Origin: Cyanobium usitatum str. Tous
GTDB taxonomy: Bacteria > Cyanobacteriota > Cyanobacteriia > PCC-6307 > Cyanobiaceae
Direction: 5' to 3'
DNA length: 64,000 bases
Assembly: GCF_003011885.1 (NCBI RefSeq)
Contig: NZ_PXXO01000002.1
Span: 181,882 to 245,881, forward strand
Shown here: one piece after another, positions 47,176 to 56,226 of the stretch
Layout: the number at the start of each line of letters is the position of its first letter
Numbering within the stretch: position 1 is the stretch's first letter
The notes under the pieces: model-generated
Told to the model about the DNA's origin: nothing
Seen by the model: the letters and a program-made list of their open reading frames with translations, nothing else
Database searches by the model: none
Position numbers and translations under genes: made by a program

Positions 47176-47507
47176 GTAAGCACAGGCATGGCTGGCTGGT
47201 CGGGAGGCTGCTGCTGGGCTTCCTCGTGTTCACGATGCTGCTGGGCAACGACGAAGGCTTTCTGGTGTTCCAACCCGAGCAGCTGACGATCAACGCCGGC
47301 GACACAGTGAGCTTTGAAGTGCGGGGGCTCGGCCCCCACAACTTGATCGTGGCAGGCCATCCCGAATGGAGCCATGAACCGCTCAGCTTCGCTTTGGGCG
47401 AAAGCTGGGAGCAAAAATTTGATACGCCCGGCCGCTACGCGATCTGGTGTGAGCCCCATCGGGCAGCAGGGATGACCGCTGAAATCAACGTCTTGGCACC
47501 TGGCTGA
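47172..47507 (+). CDS. Plastocyanin-like cupredoxin
   Basis: The 111-residue protein has an N-terminal membrane segment (about residues 8-25) serving as signal or anchor. A cupredoxin fold follows, with the type-1 copper ligands of plastocyanin: His in GLGPHNLIV, Cys and His in IWCEPHRAAGM, and the axial Met in the same loop. The residue before Cys is tryptophan, where plastocyanins have tyrosine. It differs from standard petE by a shorter N-terminal part and lower similarity, so it may be a specialised relative. Coupled ATGA to the epimerase. Confidence 0.75.
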   Translation: MSKHRHGWLVGRLLLGFLVFTMLLGNDEGFLVFQPEQLTINAGDTVSFEVRGLGPHNLIVAGHPEWSHEPLSFALGESWEQKFDTPGRYAIWCEPHRAAGMTAEINVLAPG

Positions 47508-47621
47508 TCCCACTGCACAGCCAACTTTGTGGCAATTGTTTCGAACCTGGTTGCCAGGGGTCACATCAGCCCGGTTCACGCCTTAATTTTGTCGAGTTGC
47601 CCATGCTTTTAAGCGCCCCCC

Positions 47622-47963
47622 ATGCGCCGTCTCTTCTCTCTAATCGCTCTCTGCCTGGCGCTAGTGCTGGGTGCTGCTCCTAGCTTCGCTGCCGATGTGG
47701 CCCATGGCGGCCAGATCTTTTCCGCCAACTGCGCCGCTTGCCACATGGGTGGTGGCAACGTTGTTAACGCCGAGCGCACCCTTAAGCAGGATGCCCTAAC
47801 CGCTTACCTGGCCAACTACAGCGAAGGCCACGAAGCTGCCATTGCTTACCAGGTAACCAACGGCAAAAACGCCATGCCTGCCTTCGGTGGCAAGCTCAGC
47901 GAAGGTGACATCGCCGATGTCGCTGCCTACGTCGAAGACATGTCTTCTAAGGGCTGGGCCTGA
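47622..47963 (+). CDS. petJ: Cytochrome c6
   Basis: Cytochrome c6 carries electrons from cytochrome b6f to photosystem I in the thylakoid lumen. The 113-residue precursor has a signal peptide ending at SFAAD, the haem-binding CAACH, and the axial methionine in [11 protein letters not shown]. It follows the plastocyanin-like gene by about 114 bp, and an intrinsic terminator follows it. The two could be alternative carriers regulated by copper, as in other cyanobacteria, but no operator is identifiable. Confidence 0.94.
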   Translation: MRRLFSLIALCLALVLGAAPSFAADVAHGGQIFSANCAACHMGGGNVVNAERTLKQDALTAYLANYSEGHEAAIAYQVTNGKNAMPAFGGKLSEGDIADVAAYVEDMSSKGWA

Positions 47964-48038
47964 TCTAAGAGCTGGTCTTCCGGGGCCGGCGTTCCTGGGC
48001 TGGTCTTCCTGACTCAATTATCCAATTAGTCCTTCAGC

Positions 48039-48066
48039 AAACCCCGGCCAAGGTCGGGGTTTTTTG
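48039..48066 (+). terminator. Intrinsic terminator after petJ
   Basis: AAACCCCG pairs with CGGGGTTT around an 8-nt loop and is followed by a run of T residues, a classical rho-independent terminator about 75 bp after the petJ stop. Confidence 0.75.
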
Positions 48067-48113
48067 TTGGCCACCGAAGCCGAGCGAACATCCGGGAAAA
48101 TTCTGCCCGGATC

Positions 48114-48320
48114 TCAGTTCTGGTCTCGGCGGGCAGCCAGCACGGCCAGATAAAGCTCCTCCGGCACCTCGCGGATGTCGTATTCGCTGGGAAGAACACC
48201 GTGCACATAACGATGCACGGCCAGCCAGCAGTTGCGCTCCGGATCCCGACCCGTGCCATCAAACTCCCGGGACTCGGACGCCAGCTGCTCAATCAACGGG
48301 TCATTCCAGGTGTCGTTCAC
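48114..48320 (-). CDS. Small conserved hypothetical protein
   Basis: A 68-residue soluble protein with a distinctive DGTGRDPERNCWLAVHRYVHGVLP core, rich in charged and aromatic residues. I recognise no named family, but the even composition and absence of low complexity support a real gene. It is divergent from the 48.4-kb secreted-protein gene, and the petJ terminator lies between its 3' end and petJ. Confidence 0.55.
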   Translation of the reverse strand: MNDTWNDPLIEQLASESREFDGTGRDPERNCWLAVHRYVHGVLPSEYDIREVPEELYLAVLAARRDQN

Positions 48321-48377
48321 GGCAGCGATCCCCCATGCGGGGGGCCAGAGTGGGTTCAGTCTGAACTAAGCATCGGC

Positions 48378-48701
48378 ATGGCAGCCCGTACCCCCTCGCC
48401 CCAGGCCCGACTGCTGATGAGCATGGATCCCGTGGTGCTGGGACTCGCCATCGCCGGGGCTGGGCTGCTGGGAAGCTTCCACGGCCAGGCCCAGGCTCAG
48501 GCCTTGCCTAAGCCTCCCTGTCCACTGGTGGTGCCCGCCAGCCAGAAACTGCTCCAGCCCAGGCGGATCCAAGCCAATCAAGTGCAGGCAAAGAACGCGA
48601 TGGGCTGCCTTTCCCCCGCCGACGCGATGTATGGAGCGGATGGCTGTCCGCTGCGCATGTGCGGCGCCGATGCTGGTGTGATTCAGCTGCCGAAGAACTA
48701 G
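48378..48701 (+). CDS. Small secreted or membrane-anchored protein, Cys-containing
   Basis: The 107-residue protein has a hydrophobic segment (about residues 19-35) that could be a signal peptide, ending near GQAQAQALP. The mature part contains four cysteines, one in KPPCPLVV, one in AMGCLSPADA and two in GCPLRMCGADAG, suggesting disulfides. The family is unknown. A strong hairpin follows its stop. Confidence 0.5.
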   Translation: MAARTPSPQARLLMSMDPVVLGLAIAGAGLLGSFHGQAQAQALPKPPCPLVVPASQKLLQPRRIQANQVQAKNAMGCLSPADAMYGADGCPLRMCGADAGVIQLPKN

Positions 48702-48714
48702 GCCCACCAGCTCG

Positions 48715-48748
48715 GGGGAGGACCGAATCAATCCGGTCGGTTCTCCTC
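48715..48748 (+). terminator. 11-bp hairpin after the 48.4-kb gene
   Basis: GGGGAGGACCG (48715-48725) pairs with CGGTTCTCCTC (48738-48748) over 11 positions including two G-U pairs, with a 12-nt loop. It lies 14 bases after the upstream stop. There is no T-tract, so it may act as a factor-dependent terminator or be part of the clpB leader. Confidence 0.45.
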
Positions 48749-48790
48749 GCTGCTGAATTGTCACAACGGACATACGGTTAATCCAGCAGC
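48749..48790 (+). promoter_or_regulatory. Inverted repeat in the clpB leader
   Basis: GCTGCTG (48749-48755) and CAGCAGC (48784-48790) are perfect inverted repeats, 28 bases apart, ending about 14-20 bases before the clpB start. The pair could form a stem over the start region. Confidence 0.3.
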
Positions 48791-48809
48791 TCAATCGAGG
48801 CAAGTGGCC

Positions 48810-51428
48810 ATGCATCCCACCGCCGAACTTTTCACCGAAAAAGCCTGGGCCTCCGTGGTGGCCGCCCAGCAATTGGCGCAGCAGCGGCGTCAGCAGCAGA
48901 TGGAAAGCGAGCACCTGCTCGCCGCCCTACTAAGCCAGCAGGGATTGGCAGGCCGCATTCTGGAAAAGGCGAGCGTGGATGTGGGCAGCCTCAGCCAGAA
49001 GGTTGACGCCTGGATCGCCGGCCAAGCCAGCCTTAGTGCGCCCCCCGACAACGTCTATCTCGGCAAGGGGCTCAATACCGTTCTTGACCAGGCTGAGGAG
49101 CTCAAACAGTCCTACGGCGACAGCTACATCGCCATTGAGCACCTACTTCTGGCGCTAGCGATCGACGACCGCTGCGGTAAGCAATTGCTATCTCAAGCGG
49201 GCACAAACACCAACAAACTCAAAGAAGCCGTACAGGCCATCCGCGGATCCCAAAACGTGACCGATCAGAACCCCGAAGGCACCTACGAATCTCTGGAGAA
49301 ATACGGCAGGGATCTCACGGCCGCTGCCCGCGAGGGCAAGCTCGATCCGGTGATTGGCCGTGATGAAGAGATTCGCCGCACGATCCAGATCCTCAGCCGC
49401 CGCACCAAGAACAACCCGGTGCTGATAGGAGAGCCCGGTGTGGGCAAAACGGCGATTGTGGAGGGGCTGGCCCAGCGCATCGTCAATGGCGATGTGCCCC
49501 AAGCCCTGCAGAACCGCCAGCTCGTGTCCCTGGATATGGGCGCCCTGATCGCCGGTGCCAAGTACCGCGGTGAATTTGAGGAGCGGCTCAAGGCCGTGCT
49601 CAAGGAGGTCACCGCCTCCGAAGGCCAGATCGTGCTGTTCATCGACGAGATCCACACGGTGGTGGGGGCCGGCGCCAGCGGCGGTGCCATGGATGCCAGC
49701 AACCTGCTCAAGCCGATGCTGGCCAGGGGCGAACTGCGCTGCATTGGCGCCACCACCCTCGATGAGCACCGCCAGCACATCGAGAAGGATCCGGCCCTGG
49801 AGCGCCGCTTCCAGCAGGTGTTCGTGGATCAACCAACGGTGGAGGACACCATCTCGATTCTGCGGGGCCTGAAAGAGCGCTACGAGGTGCACCACGGCGT
49901 GCGCATCGCCGATAACGCCCTGGTAGCAGCGGCCGTGCTCTCCAGCCGCTACATCGCCGATCGCTTCCTGCCAGACAAGGCCATCGATCTGATGGATGAA
50001 TCGGCCGCCCGCCTAAAGATGGAGATCACCTCCAAGCCGGAGCAGATCGACGAGCTCGATCGCCGCATCCTGCAGCTGGAGATGGAAAAACTGTCTCTGG
50101 GGCGCGAATCCGACCCCGCCAGCAAGGATCGGCTCGAGCGACTGGAGAAGGAGCTGGCCGATCTCAGCGAACAGCAGAGCACACTCAATGCCCAATGGCA
50201 GGCAGAAAAGAGCTCGATTGATGAGCTTGGCGCGATCAAGGAGGAGATCGAGCAGGTGCAGCTGCAGGTAGAGCAGGCCAAGCGCAACTACGACCTCAAC
50301 AAGGCCGCCGAGCTCGAATACGGCACCCTGGCCGAGCTGCACAAGAAGCTGGCCGCCAAAGAAGAGGCGCTTAATGCCAGCGGCAGCGATAAAACCATGC
50401 TGCGTGAAGAGGTCACCGAAGACGACATCGCCGAGGTGATCGCCAAATGGACCGGCATCCCCGTGGCCAAGTTGGTCCAAAGCGAGATGGCGAAGCTGCT
50501 GCACCTAGAGGAGGAGCTGCACACCCGGGTGATTGGTCAGGCCCAGGCGGTCACAGCGGTAGCCGATGCAATTCAGCGATCGAGGGCAGGCCTGAGCGAT
50601 CCCAACCGGCCAATCGCCAGCTTCCTGTTCCTTGGCCCCACCGGCGTCGGTAAAACCGAACTCTCCAAGGCCCTGGCAGCCCAGCTGTTTGATTCCGAGG
50701 AGTCGATGGTGCGCATCGACATGAGCGAATACATGGAAAAGCACGCCGTGAGCCGGCTGATCGGGGCACCTCCTGGCTACGTGGGCTACGAAGAGGGCGG
50801 CCAACTCACCGAAGCGGTGCGGCGCCGGCCCTACGCCGTGATCCTGTTCGACGAGGTGGAAAAGGCCCACCCCGATGTGTTCAACGTGATGCTGCAGATC
50901 CTTGATGACGGCCGCGTCACCGATGGCCAGGGCCGCACGGTGGACTTCACCAACACGGTGCTAATCCTCACCAGCAACATCGGCAGCGCCTCGATCCTGG
51001 ATCTGGCCGGCGATCCAGCCCGCCACGGCGAAATGGAGGCCCGGGTAAATGAAGCCCTCAGAGGTCACTTCCGGCCTGAATTCCTCAATCGGCTTGATGA
51101 ATCGATCATCTTCCACAGCCTCAAGCAGGAGGAATTGCGCGAGATCGTGGAGCTGCAGGTGCAGCGGCTGGCCAGGCGCCTAGACGACAAAAAACTGGGA
51201 CTGCAGCTCAATGCTGATGCCCTCGACTGGCTTGCCGGTGTGGGCTATGACCCGGTGTATGGGGCCCGGCCGCTCAAGCGGGCTATCCAAAGGGAGCTGG
51301 AAACCCCTTTAGCCAAGGGAATCCTGGCTGGGACGTTCACCAGCGGCCACACCATCACGGTGGATGTGGAGCAGGAACGGTTGCGCTTCCAGCAAAGCGA
51401 GCCGGCCAAGCTGCCGGTGCTGGTGTAG
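48810..51428 (+). CDS. clpB: ClpB protein-disaggregating chaperone
   Basis: ClpB (Hsp100) threads aggregated proteins through a hexameric ring together with DnaK. The protein of about 872 residues has an N-terminal repeat domain, a first AAA module with [10 protein letters not shown] and [11 protein letters not shown], the long coiled-coil M domain (about residues 400-530) and a second AAA module with [15 protein letters not shown] chose ATG 48810; GTG 48804 is possible. Heat-shock control is likely by family, but no CIRCE element is visible. It converges with the HIT gene, one base apart. Confidence 0.96.
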   Translation: MHPTAELFTEKAWASVVAAQQLAQQRRQQQMESEHLLAALLSQQGLAGRILEKASVDVGSLSQKVDAWIAGQASLSAPPDNVYLGKGLNTVLDQAEELKQSYGDSYIAIEHLLLALAIDDRCGKQLLSQAGTNTNKLKEAVQAIRGSQNVTDQNPEGTYESLEKYGRDLTAAAREGKLDPVIGRDEEIRRTIQILSRRTKNNPVLIGEPGVGKTAIVEGLAQRIVNGDVPQALQNRQLVSLDMGALIAGAKYRGEFEERLKAVLKEVTASEGQIVLFIDEIHTVVGAGASGGAMDASNLLKPMLARGELRCIGATTLDEHRQHIEKDPALERRFQQVFVDQPTVEDTISILRGLKERYEVHHGVRIADNALVAAAVLSSRYIADRFLPDKAIDLMDESAARLKMEITSKPEQIDELDRRILQLEMEKLSLGRESDPASKDRLERLEKELADLSEQQSTLNAQWQAEKSSIDELGAIKEEIEQVQLQVEQAKRNYDLNKAAELEYGTLAELHKKLAAKEEALNASGSDKTMLREEVTEDDIAEVIAKWTGIPVAKLVQSEMAKLLHLEEELHTRVIGQAQAVTAVADAIQRSRAGLSDPNRPIASFLFLGPTGVGKTELSKALAAQLFDSEESMVRIDMSEYMEKHAVSRLIGAPPGYVGYEEGGQLTEAVRRRPYAVILFDEVEKAHPDVFNVMLQILDDGRVTDGQGRTVDFTNTVLILTSNIGSASILDLAGDPARHGEMEARVNEALRGHFRPEFLNRLDESIIFHSLKQEELREIVELQVQRLARRLDDKKLGLQLNADALDWLAGVGYDPVYGARPLKRAIQRELETPLAKGILAGTFTSGHTITVDVEQERLRFQQSEPAKLPVLV

Positions 51429-51429
51429 C

Positions 51430-51894
51430 TCACTGCAAAAGCTGGTACGAAAAGCTGCTGCGGGCCCGGTCCACCAGGTCCGTCAGTTGCTCAGGAGGAG
51501 CGGGCTCCCGTTCTCCTGCTGACACCGCTCGGTAATGATCTGCCACCAACCAAGCGCAGGTGCGGGGATCGCCAGCAAAGCGGGGAATTAGGTGGAGGTG
51601 CAAATGGGGCGCACCCTCGCCAAAAGCAATCGCATAGACCCTGTCGCAGCCGGTTTGCTCTTTAAGCAGAGCGCTGGCGTAGCGCACGGCCAGCCCCCAG
51701 GAGGCTGCCTCCTGGTCGTTGAAATCAGCCGGGCCCGCTACATGGCGGAGACTATCTAGGAGCAGCCAACCAACCAGGGGGGCGGGGTCGGGATGGTGGC
51801 GCAACAGCCAATGGGAACCACGCCCGATTTCATAGGCTCCCCGCGCTGCGGGGTCGTGATGAATTCTGCAGATAGGACAGGGGGTGCTGCTCAT
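51430..51894 (-). CDS. HIT family protein
   Basis: The histidine triad signature HLHLHLIPRF is present, typical of nucleotide hydrolases or transferases that cleave phosphoramidate or dinucleoside bonds. An N-terminal CPICRIHHD pair could bind zinc. The length is about 154 residues from ATG 51894, with an alternative start at 51906. The substrate is unknown. Confidence 0.85.
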   Translation of the reverse strand: MSSTPCPICRIHHDPAARGAYEIGRGSHWLLRHHPDPAPLVGWLLLDSLRHVAGPADFNDQEAASWGLAVRYASALLKEQTGCDRVYAIAFGEGAPHLHLHLIPRFAGDPRTCAWLVADHYRAVSAGEREPAPPEQLTDLVDRARSSFSYQLLQ

Positions 51895-51918
51895 GGATCT
51901 AATCAAACGAATGGAGCC

Positions 51919-52371
51919 CTAAGAACCCAATAGGTGCAGTGTCAGCAACCGCTCGCTGCCCCTCCTGCGGTGCTCCCACAGATAAACAGCCTGCCAGGTG
52001 CCAAGTAACAGACGGCCAGCCTCAAAAGAAAGGCTGAGCTGACTGGTGGTGAGAGCCGTACGAATGTGGGCCGGCATGTCGTCGGAGCCTTCATCAGCGT
52101 GTACGTAAGGGCGCAGTTCCCCACGGCCGCTGACCGGACGGATGCCCTCCTCGGGCACGAGGGCTCGCAGGTAGCTGGAAAGGTCGCGCAGTACGCGCGG
52201 GTCGGCGTTTTCGTTGATAGTGAGGCTGCATGAGGTGTGCAGACACACCAAGTTGAGCAGCCCTTGCTCCATGCCACTGGAGGCCAAGGCGGCGTTAAGT
52301 CGGCCAGTGAGGTCGGTAAAGCCCTCGCCTGGGGTCACCACCCGCAGGGTCTCGAGGCTTTGGCGAAGCAT
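51919..52371 (-). CDS. YjbQ family protein (UPF0047)
   Basis: The 150-residue protein has the YjbQ/UPF0047 signature: NLVCLHTSCSLTINENAD, with conserved His and Asn, and VHADEGSDDMPAHIRTAL. The family has been linked to a minor thiamine phosphate synthase activity, although the true role is unsettled. It lies upstream of HIT on the same strand and is divergent from the small secreted protein gene. The palindrome at 52414 lies between the two starts. Confidence 0.85.
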   Translation of the reverse strand: MLRQSLETLRVVTPGEGFTDLTGRLNAALASSGMEQGLLNLVCLHTSCSLTINENADPRVLRDLSSYLRALVPEEGIRPVSGRGELRPYVHADEGSDDMPAHIRTALTTSQLSLSFEAGRLLLGTWQAVYLWEHRRRGSERLLTLHLLGS

Positions 52372-52413
52372 AGAGATGGATATGTTTCAGATCATCCCTA
52401 GCATTCTGCCTAA

Positions 52414-52431
52414 GATAGGTTGAAACCTATC
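52414..52431. promoter_or_regulatory. Perfect 18-bp palindrome in a divergent promoter region
   Basis: GATAGGTT (52414-52421) and AACCTATC (52424-52431) are exact inverse complements around a 2-bp centre. It lies 20 bases before the small secreted protein start and 43 bases from the yjbQ start, a position fitting an operator. The protein that binds it is unknown. Confidence 0.5.
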
Positions 52432-52451
52432 CAGTGCACCGAGAGGCTGCC

Positions 52452-52691
52452 ATGCGCATATTACTTTTCTTGTTGATCGTTTTACCTGGCCTGGCAGCTA
52501 CCGCCCCAGCCGCCCAAGCCCAGCGCCAAGTCTCGAAAATAGGCGACATCTGTCCCATGGGGTACGTAGACATGCTGAACGGCAAGTGCAGCACCCTGGG
52601 GCTGATGACATACACGGTGCAACCCACCAATGGCAAGGCCTGCGCTGAAGGGTGGATGAACGTAGGCGGAGGCTACTGCCGCAAAAAGTGA
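52452..52691 (+). CDS. Small secreted cysteine-containing protein
   Basis: A 79-residue protein starting at MRILLF with a clear signal peptide (cleavage likely near AAQAQR). The mature part of about 55 residues contains four cysteines in DICPMGYVDMLNGKC and ACAEGWMNVGGGYC, fitting two disulfides and an aromatic/glycine-rich fold. The family is unknown to me. Its stop overlaps the GTG start of the DCC-family gene (GTGA), so they are translationally coupled. An earlier in-frame ATG at 52434 is unnecessary. Confidence 0.65.
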   Translation: MRILLFLLIVLPGLAATAPAAQAQRQVSKIGDICPMGYVDMLNGKCSTLGLMTYTVQPTNGKACAEGWMNVGGGYCRKK

Positions 52692-53143
52692 ATTCTCCTA
52701 GCCACAAACACTTCAAGGCAGCCGAGTGCCCGGCTCTTACCCTTCTCTATGACGGGGGTTGCCCCCTGTGCCTGCGGGAGGTGGAGCTACTTGGCCGCAA
52801 AGACAGGCAGCGCCATGGTGAGTGTCTAAAACTCGCTTTCGTAGACATCGATCAGCCCGAATACAACCCAGATAGCTACGCCGGCATCAGCTATAGGGAA
52901 GCTATGGGGCGCATCCACGCCATTGATGCCAGTGGTGCAGTGCTGCGTGACGTCGAGGTGTTTAGACGGGCCTACGAGCTGATCGGATTGGGCTGGCTCT
53001 ATGCCCCAACCCAGTGGCCCCTGCTGCGCCCCTTGACAAACCTTGCCTACGGCATTTGGGCGGATATGAGACTGCGGATCACTGGACGACCGAGCCTGGA
53101 TAGCCTCTGCCAAGGCCGCAAAGATATTTGCCGCCGCGACTAA
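52688..53143 (+). CDS. DCC family thiol-disulfide oxidoreductase-like protein
   Basis: The 151-residue protein has the DCC-family signature LLYDGGCPLCLREVELL, a CxxC thioredoxin-like site, and the later WADMRLRITGRPSL segment. Members are predicted thiol-disulfide oxidoreductases, and few have been studied. It begins at GTG 52688, four bases overlapping the upstream gene's stop. Its coupling to a secreted protein with four cysteines suggests a functional link, though no signal peptide is visible here. Confidence 0.82.
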   Translation: MNSPSHKHFKAAECPALTLLYDGGCPLCLREVELLGRKDRQRHGECLKLAFVDIDQPEYNPDSYAGISYREAMGRIHAIDASGAVLRDVEVFRRAYELIGLGWLYAPTQWPLLRPLTNLAYGIWADMRLRITGRPSLDSLCQGRKDICRRD

Positions 53144-53197
53144 CGCAGATGTAGTTGAGCTTCTTGTAATCGCGAGCCCTCGAACGGAATGAATCCG

Positions 53198-54745
53198 TTA
53201 CTGAGCAACAGCCGTATCTCCCACAAAATCGAAGCAAAGCTGGTCTATAGGCAACTTGCTTCGCCGTCCGCTGCTGCTGGAGCGCAGACCCGAACGCCGT
53301 GAACCGTGGCGATTCTGTATGGCATCAGCAGTGGCAGCAAAGCCATACTGCTGCCGTAGGGCCCAGATTCGATCGCGGGCTACTGCAGCCGCAGTATTCC
53401 AATCGATCGAAGGCAGGGGATAGGCGCGACCGATCCCTATTCCAAGCCGAGCCTGGGTGCGGTCGTCCATGGTCCAGGGGGTGTGCAGATACACCGGGGG
53501 GACATGGGCAAGCTCTGGCAGCCAGCGGCGGATGAAGACACCTTCTGGATCGTGGTCTAGCCCCTGCTTAAGCGGGTTGTATATACGGATTGTATTGATG
53601 CCGGTAGTGCCAGATTGCATCTGACACTGGCTCCAGTGGATACCAGGTTCATAGTCAACGAATTGTCTTGCGAGATGGACCCCGCTCTCCCGCCAGGGAA
53701 TCCACAGCTGATAGCTGGCTACGGAAAGCAGCATCGCCCGCATCCGGAAATTCAGCCAGCCGGTTGCGTTTAGGGAGCGCATGCAAGCATCCACAAAAGG
53801 AAGCCCCGTGCGCCCCTCTGCCCAGGCTGCCAAAAGCTCATGATTACTGTCACGCAGTCCGGCAGTGAGGGGATGGAGCTCCCTGTATTCCAGGCTGGGC
53901 TGGCATTCCAACTTCTGGATAAAATGGCAATGCCAATGCAAGCGCTCATCAAAGCGCTGCAGGGAGCGCCGCCAGGGGACTGCCGCAAGAGCCTGGCGAC
54001 GGAGGCGGCTTTTTTGCACTACCTCCCGCATCGACAAGCTGCCCCAACTGAGATGGGGGGAAAGGCGCGAGCAGCTGACGTCGGCCGTATTGGGGCTAGA
54101 CAACCCGGATTGGTAGGAGCGGCTGCGCTGATCCAAAAAGGAGGCGAGGGTTTTCAAGCCTTGGGCTCGCCCTCCCTTTTGCCGCCCAGGGCAGAAATCG
54201 GGCTTCAGCCCTAGCTCTTCGGCTACTGGCAGAGGACCAGGGTCGAGCCCGGGCAGCGGGGTGAGACGGAGCGGCGCACCAGTTAGCTCCTCGGCCATGC
54301 GCTCCTCCCAATGCTTTGCCCAACCTGTACGCCTACTGAGCCTTCGGGTGACACCAAATTGAGGAATCTCCTGCCATTCAATGCCGTGCCGGCGGGCCCA
54401 GTCCGCTACGCGCAGGTCACGGGCGTAGGTCCAACCGTTGCCAGTTTCCTCGTGACTCCACAAGCCAGCTACTCCAAACTGGCGATGGGCCCGCTCCAGC
54501 ACCTGTTCAATCGCACCGATGCGCACCACAAGTGGTTGGCCAAGACCGGCAAGAGCCGCTCGCAGCTCTACTAGACATTCCCGGCAAAACTCCCACTGCC
54601 GAGCGGAGCTGTCTGGCTGCAACCACAAGTCTGGCTCCACCACGTAGAGCGGCAGCACTGGTCCCCGCAGCGAGGCCTCCAATAAGGGCCTGTGATCGAA
54701 GCTGCGCAGATCGCGCTTGAACCAAACGATTTGCAGCGGCCCCAT
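53198..54745 (-). CDS. Cryptochrome/photolyase family flavoprotein
   Basis: The 515-residue protein has the N-terminal antenna Rossmann domain (QIVWFKRDLRSFDHRPL) and a C-terminal FAD domain, with RLSPHLSWGSLSMREV, GTGLPFVDACMRSL-type residues (GLPFVDACMRSLNATGW) and MRAMLLSVASYQLWIPW. It is therefore a photolyase or cryptochrome homologue, but whether it repairs DNA is not certain from sequence. It is not of the DASH or class II type by these motifs. The last 40 residues are basic and serine-rich. It converges with the DCC gene. Confidence 0.85.
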   Translation of the reverse strand: MGPLQIVWFKRDLRSFDHRPLLEASLRGPVLPLYVVEPDLWLQPDSSARQWEFCRECLVELRAALAGLGQPLVVRIGAIEQVLERAHRQFGVAGLWSHEETGNGWTYARDLRVADWARRHGIEWQEIPQFGVTRRLSRRTGWAKHWEERMAEELTGAPLRLTPLPGLDPGPLPVAEELGLKPDFCPGRQKGGRAQGLKTLASFLDQRSRSYQSGLSSPNTADVSCSRLSPHLSWGSLSMREVVQKSRLRRQALAAVPWRRSLQRFDERLHWHCHFIQKLECQPSLEYRELHPLTAGLRDSNHELLAAWAEGRTGLPFVDACMRSLNATGWLNFRMRAMLLSVASYQLWIPWRESGVHLARQFVDYEPGIHWSQCQMQSGTTGINTIRIYNPLKQGLDHDPEGVFIRRWLPELAHVPPVYLHTPWTMDDRTQARLGIGIGRAYPLPSIDWNTAAAVARDRIWALRQQYGFAATADAIQNRHGSRRSGLRSSSSGRRSKLPIDQLCFDFVGDTAVAQ

Positions 54746-54853
54746 GGCGTCAGAGGCTAAAACCTCATTTGCATTTTAATCAATCTGGAGTCAGCCAGGC
54801 GGCCCAACCTGGTTACGGTGGCACCTTTCCCATCTCCCCCACCTGAGCCCGCG

Positions 54854-55288
54854 ATGATCTATCTGCTGCAGCATCTGGCCGTATTGCTGAGCCTCGCCCT
54901 GTTTCACATCGTTGGTCCGGTACCAATCGACCTAGGTGTGCACGACGGCGCCCTGGCCCCTTGTGCCACGCCAGCGCACTGCGCAAGGGCGGATTGGCCT
55001 ATCCAGCAGAGGAGCGGAGATACTCCCCAGAGCGCCCTCGAAAGCCTGATTCCCGTGATTGAAGCGATGGGCGGCACCAAGGTTGTCGAGCGAGCTGAGG
55101 GCTATCTGCACGCAACCGCAACCAGCTCCCTGTTTGGCTTCGTCGACGATCTAGAGCTGTACGCAGACACTGAGCATGCAATTCTCCAAGCTCGCTCCGT
55201 CTCTCGGCTTGGCGATTCAGATCTGGGCGTCAACAGCAAACGCCTGGAAATCTTGCGAAAAGCGCTCATACCAGCTCCAAGTGCATGA
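54854..55288 (+). CDS. DUF1499 domain protein
   Basis: The 144-residue protein has an N-terminal hydrophobic segment (residues 1-20) and a DUF1499 domain (about 60-135), with the conserved GYLHATATSSLFGFVDDLELY and VNSKRLEILRKAL. The function is unknown; members often lie near membranes. ATG 54854 is preferred over 54818. It is divergent from the photolyase-like gene, and a terminator follows at 55311. Confidence 0.8.
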   Translation: MIYLLQHLAVLLSLALFHIVGPVPIDLGVHDGALAPCATPAHCARADWPIQQRSGDTPQSALESLIPVIEAMGGTKVVERAEGYLHATATSSLFGFVDDLELYADTEHAILQARSVSRLGDSDLGVNSKRLEILRKALIPAPSA

Positions 55289-55310
55289 AATCAGCTGGCC
55301 GCCAACCCGC

Positions 55311-55330
55311 TCGGAGCGAACTCCGATTTT
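55311..55330 (+). terminator. Intrinsic terminator after DUF1499
   Basis: TCGGAG pairs with CTCCGA over a CGAA tetraloop, immediately followed by TTTT, 22 bases after the DUF1499 stop. Confidence 0.6.
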
Positions 55331-55347
55331 GTTCAGGAGGGAGGCGT

Positions 55348-55560
55348 TTATAGGTGCTTTTGGGCGGGCTTTGGTGTTTCAGTGGCTGACTTCAAGCCAT
55401 CAAACAACTGACCAAGCAGGGTTTTCATATCAGGAGGCAGGGCCTCCGGGGGAGCTGCCTCAGAAGCCAGTACCAACAGGGCACAGGCATCAACCAAACT
55501 GGATGCCTCTGATGACGTAAGGGCGACTAGGTGCTCACCGTTGCACTGCGTAATTCGCAT
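55348..55560 (-). CDS. Small hypothetical protein
   Basis: A 70-residue acidic protein with an alanine/leucine-rich helix (ASSLVDACALLVLASEAA) and no signal peptide. The family is unknown. It lies between the DUF1499 terminator and the PPOX flavoprotein gene on the minus strand, and could be a real gene or a chance frame. Confidence 0.45.
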   Translation of the reverse strand: MRITQCNGEHLVALTSSEASSLVDACALLVLASEAAPPEALPPDMKTLLGQLFDGLKSATETPKPAQKHL

Positions 55561-55635
55561 ACAGCTGCGTTTATACCAAGTTAAAGGTACTGCTTAAAGA
55601 TTCTGGGCGTAACGAACCACTCCCAAATGGCCGAA

Positions 55636-56199
55636 TCAAGGGTTCAGCAGCTCTTCAGACCAGGAGCCAGAGGAGCACCAGCGCCTGCGCTGGTGGGGTT
55701 GCCCGCCAAGTTCCAACAACTCGACTTGATGCACCTCAAAACTCAGCAGTTCAAAGTGACTGGGCATCGGTGTGGTATCGTCAAGTTCCTGGGGAAAGGC
55801 TGCCTGCAGCTCGAGGGGGATTCCTGGCTCCGGCCAGCCCCATAGGGCCCTAGCGGAAGGTGTGAGGTTTTGCCAGTGGTGCTGACGCTGCTTGAGCAAC
55901 TCCGCTGAGGGAGGCTGACAGCGCCTTGAACGCAATCGAAACTGGCTTCGAGCCCGAGGCAAAAGCCAGCAAATTTCCGCTGCTGGCAAATGTCGCAGCT
56001 CGCTGGCTTTCTCACTGCGACCATCAGTGAACAAATCCAGAACGGCTGGAGCTGACCAACCCCGGAATACCAAGCTGCGCACCCTGGGAGTGCCATCGCT
56101 GGCGACAGTTGCAAGTTGCAGCCAACGGCTACTTGAGGATCTGCCCTCCCTCTGCAGGGCAGCTCGCAAAAGGGGACGCCATGGGGGAAGACTATCCAT
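55636..56199 (-). CDS. PPOX-type FMN-binding flavoprotein (pyridoxamine oxidase-like)
   Basis: The 187-residue protein has a split-barrel flavoprotein fold. Typical parts are QLATVASDGTPRVRSLVFRG at the FMN site, FTDGRSEKASELRH and WQNLTPSARALWGWPEPG. It belongs to the cyanobacterial Alr4036-like branch rather than true PdxH; substrate and reaction are unknown. It is just downstream of the DoxX gene on the same strand. Confidence 0.82.
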   Translation of the reverse strand: MDSLPPWRPLLRAALQREGRSSSSRWLQLATVASDGTPRVRSLVFRGWSAPAVLDLFTDGRSEKASELRHLPAAEICWLLPRARSQFRLRSRRCQPPSAELLKQRQHHWQNLTPSARALWGWPEPGIPLELQAAFPQELDDTTPMPSHFELLSFEVHQVELLELGGQPHQRRRWCSSGSWSEELLNP

Positions 56200-56226
56200 T
56201 AGGCCTCCCCAAAACGGCCAGCAACC

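Noticed and set aside
53183..53199. Hairpin AACGGA-ATGAA-TCCGTT between DCC and photolyase-like genes
   Set aside because: A six-base stem with no T-run at a convergent junction is too weak to call.
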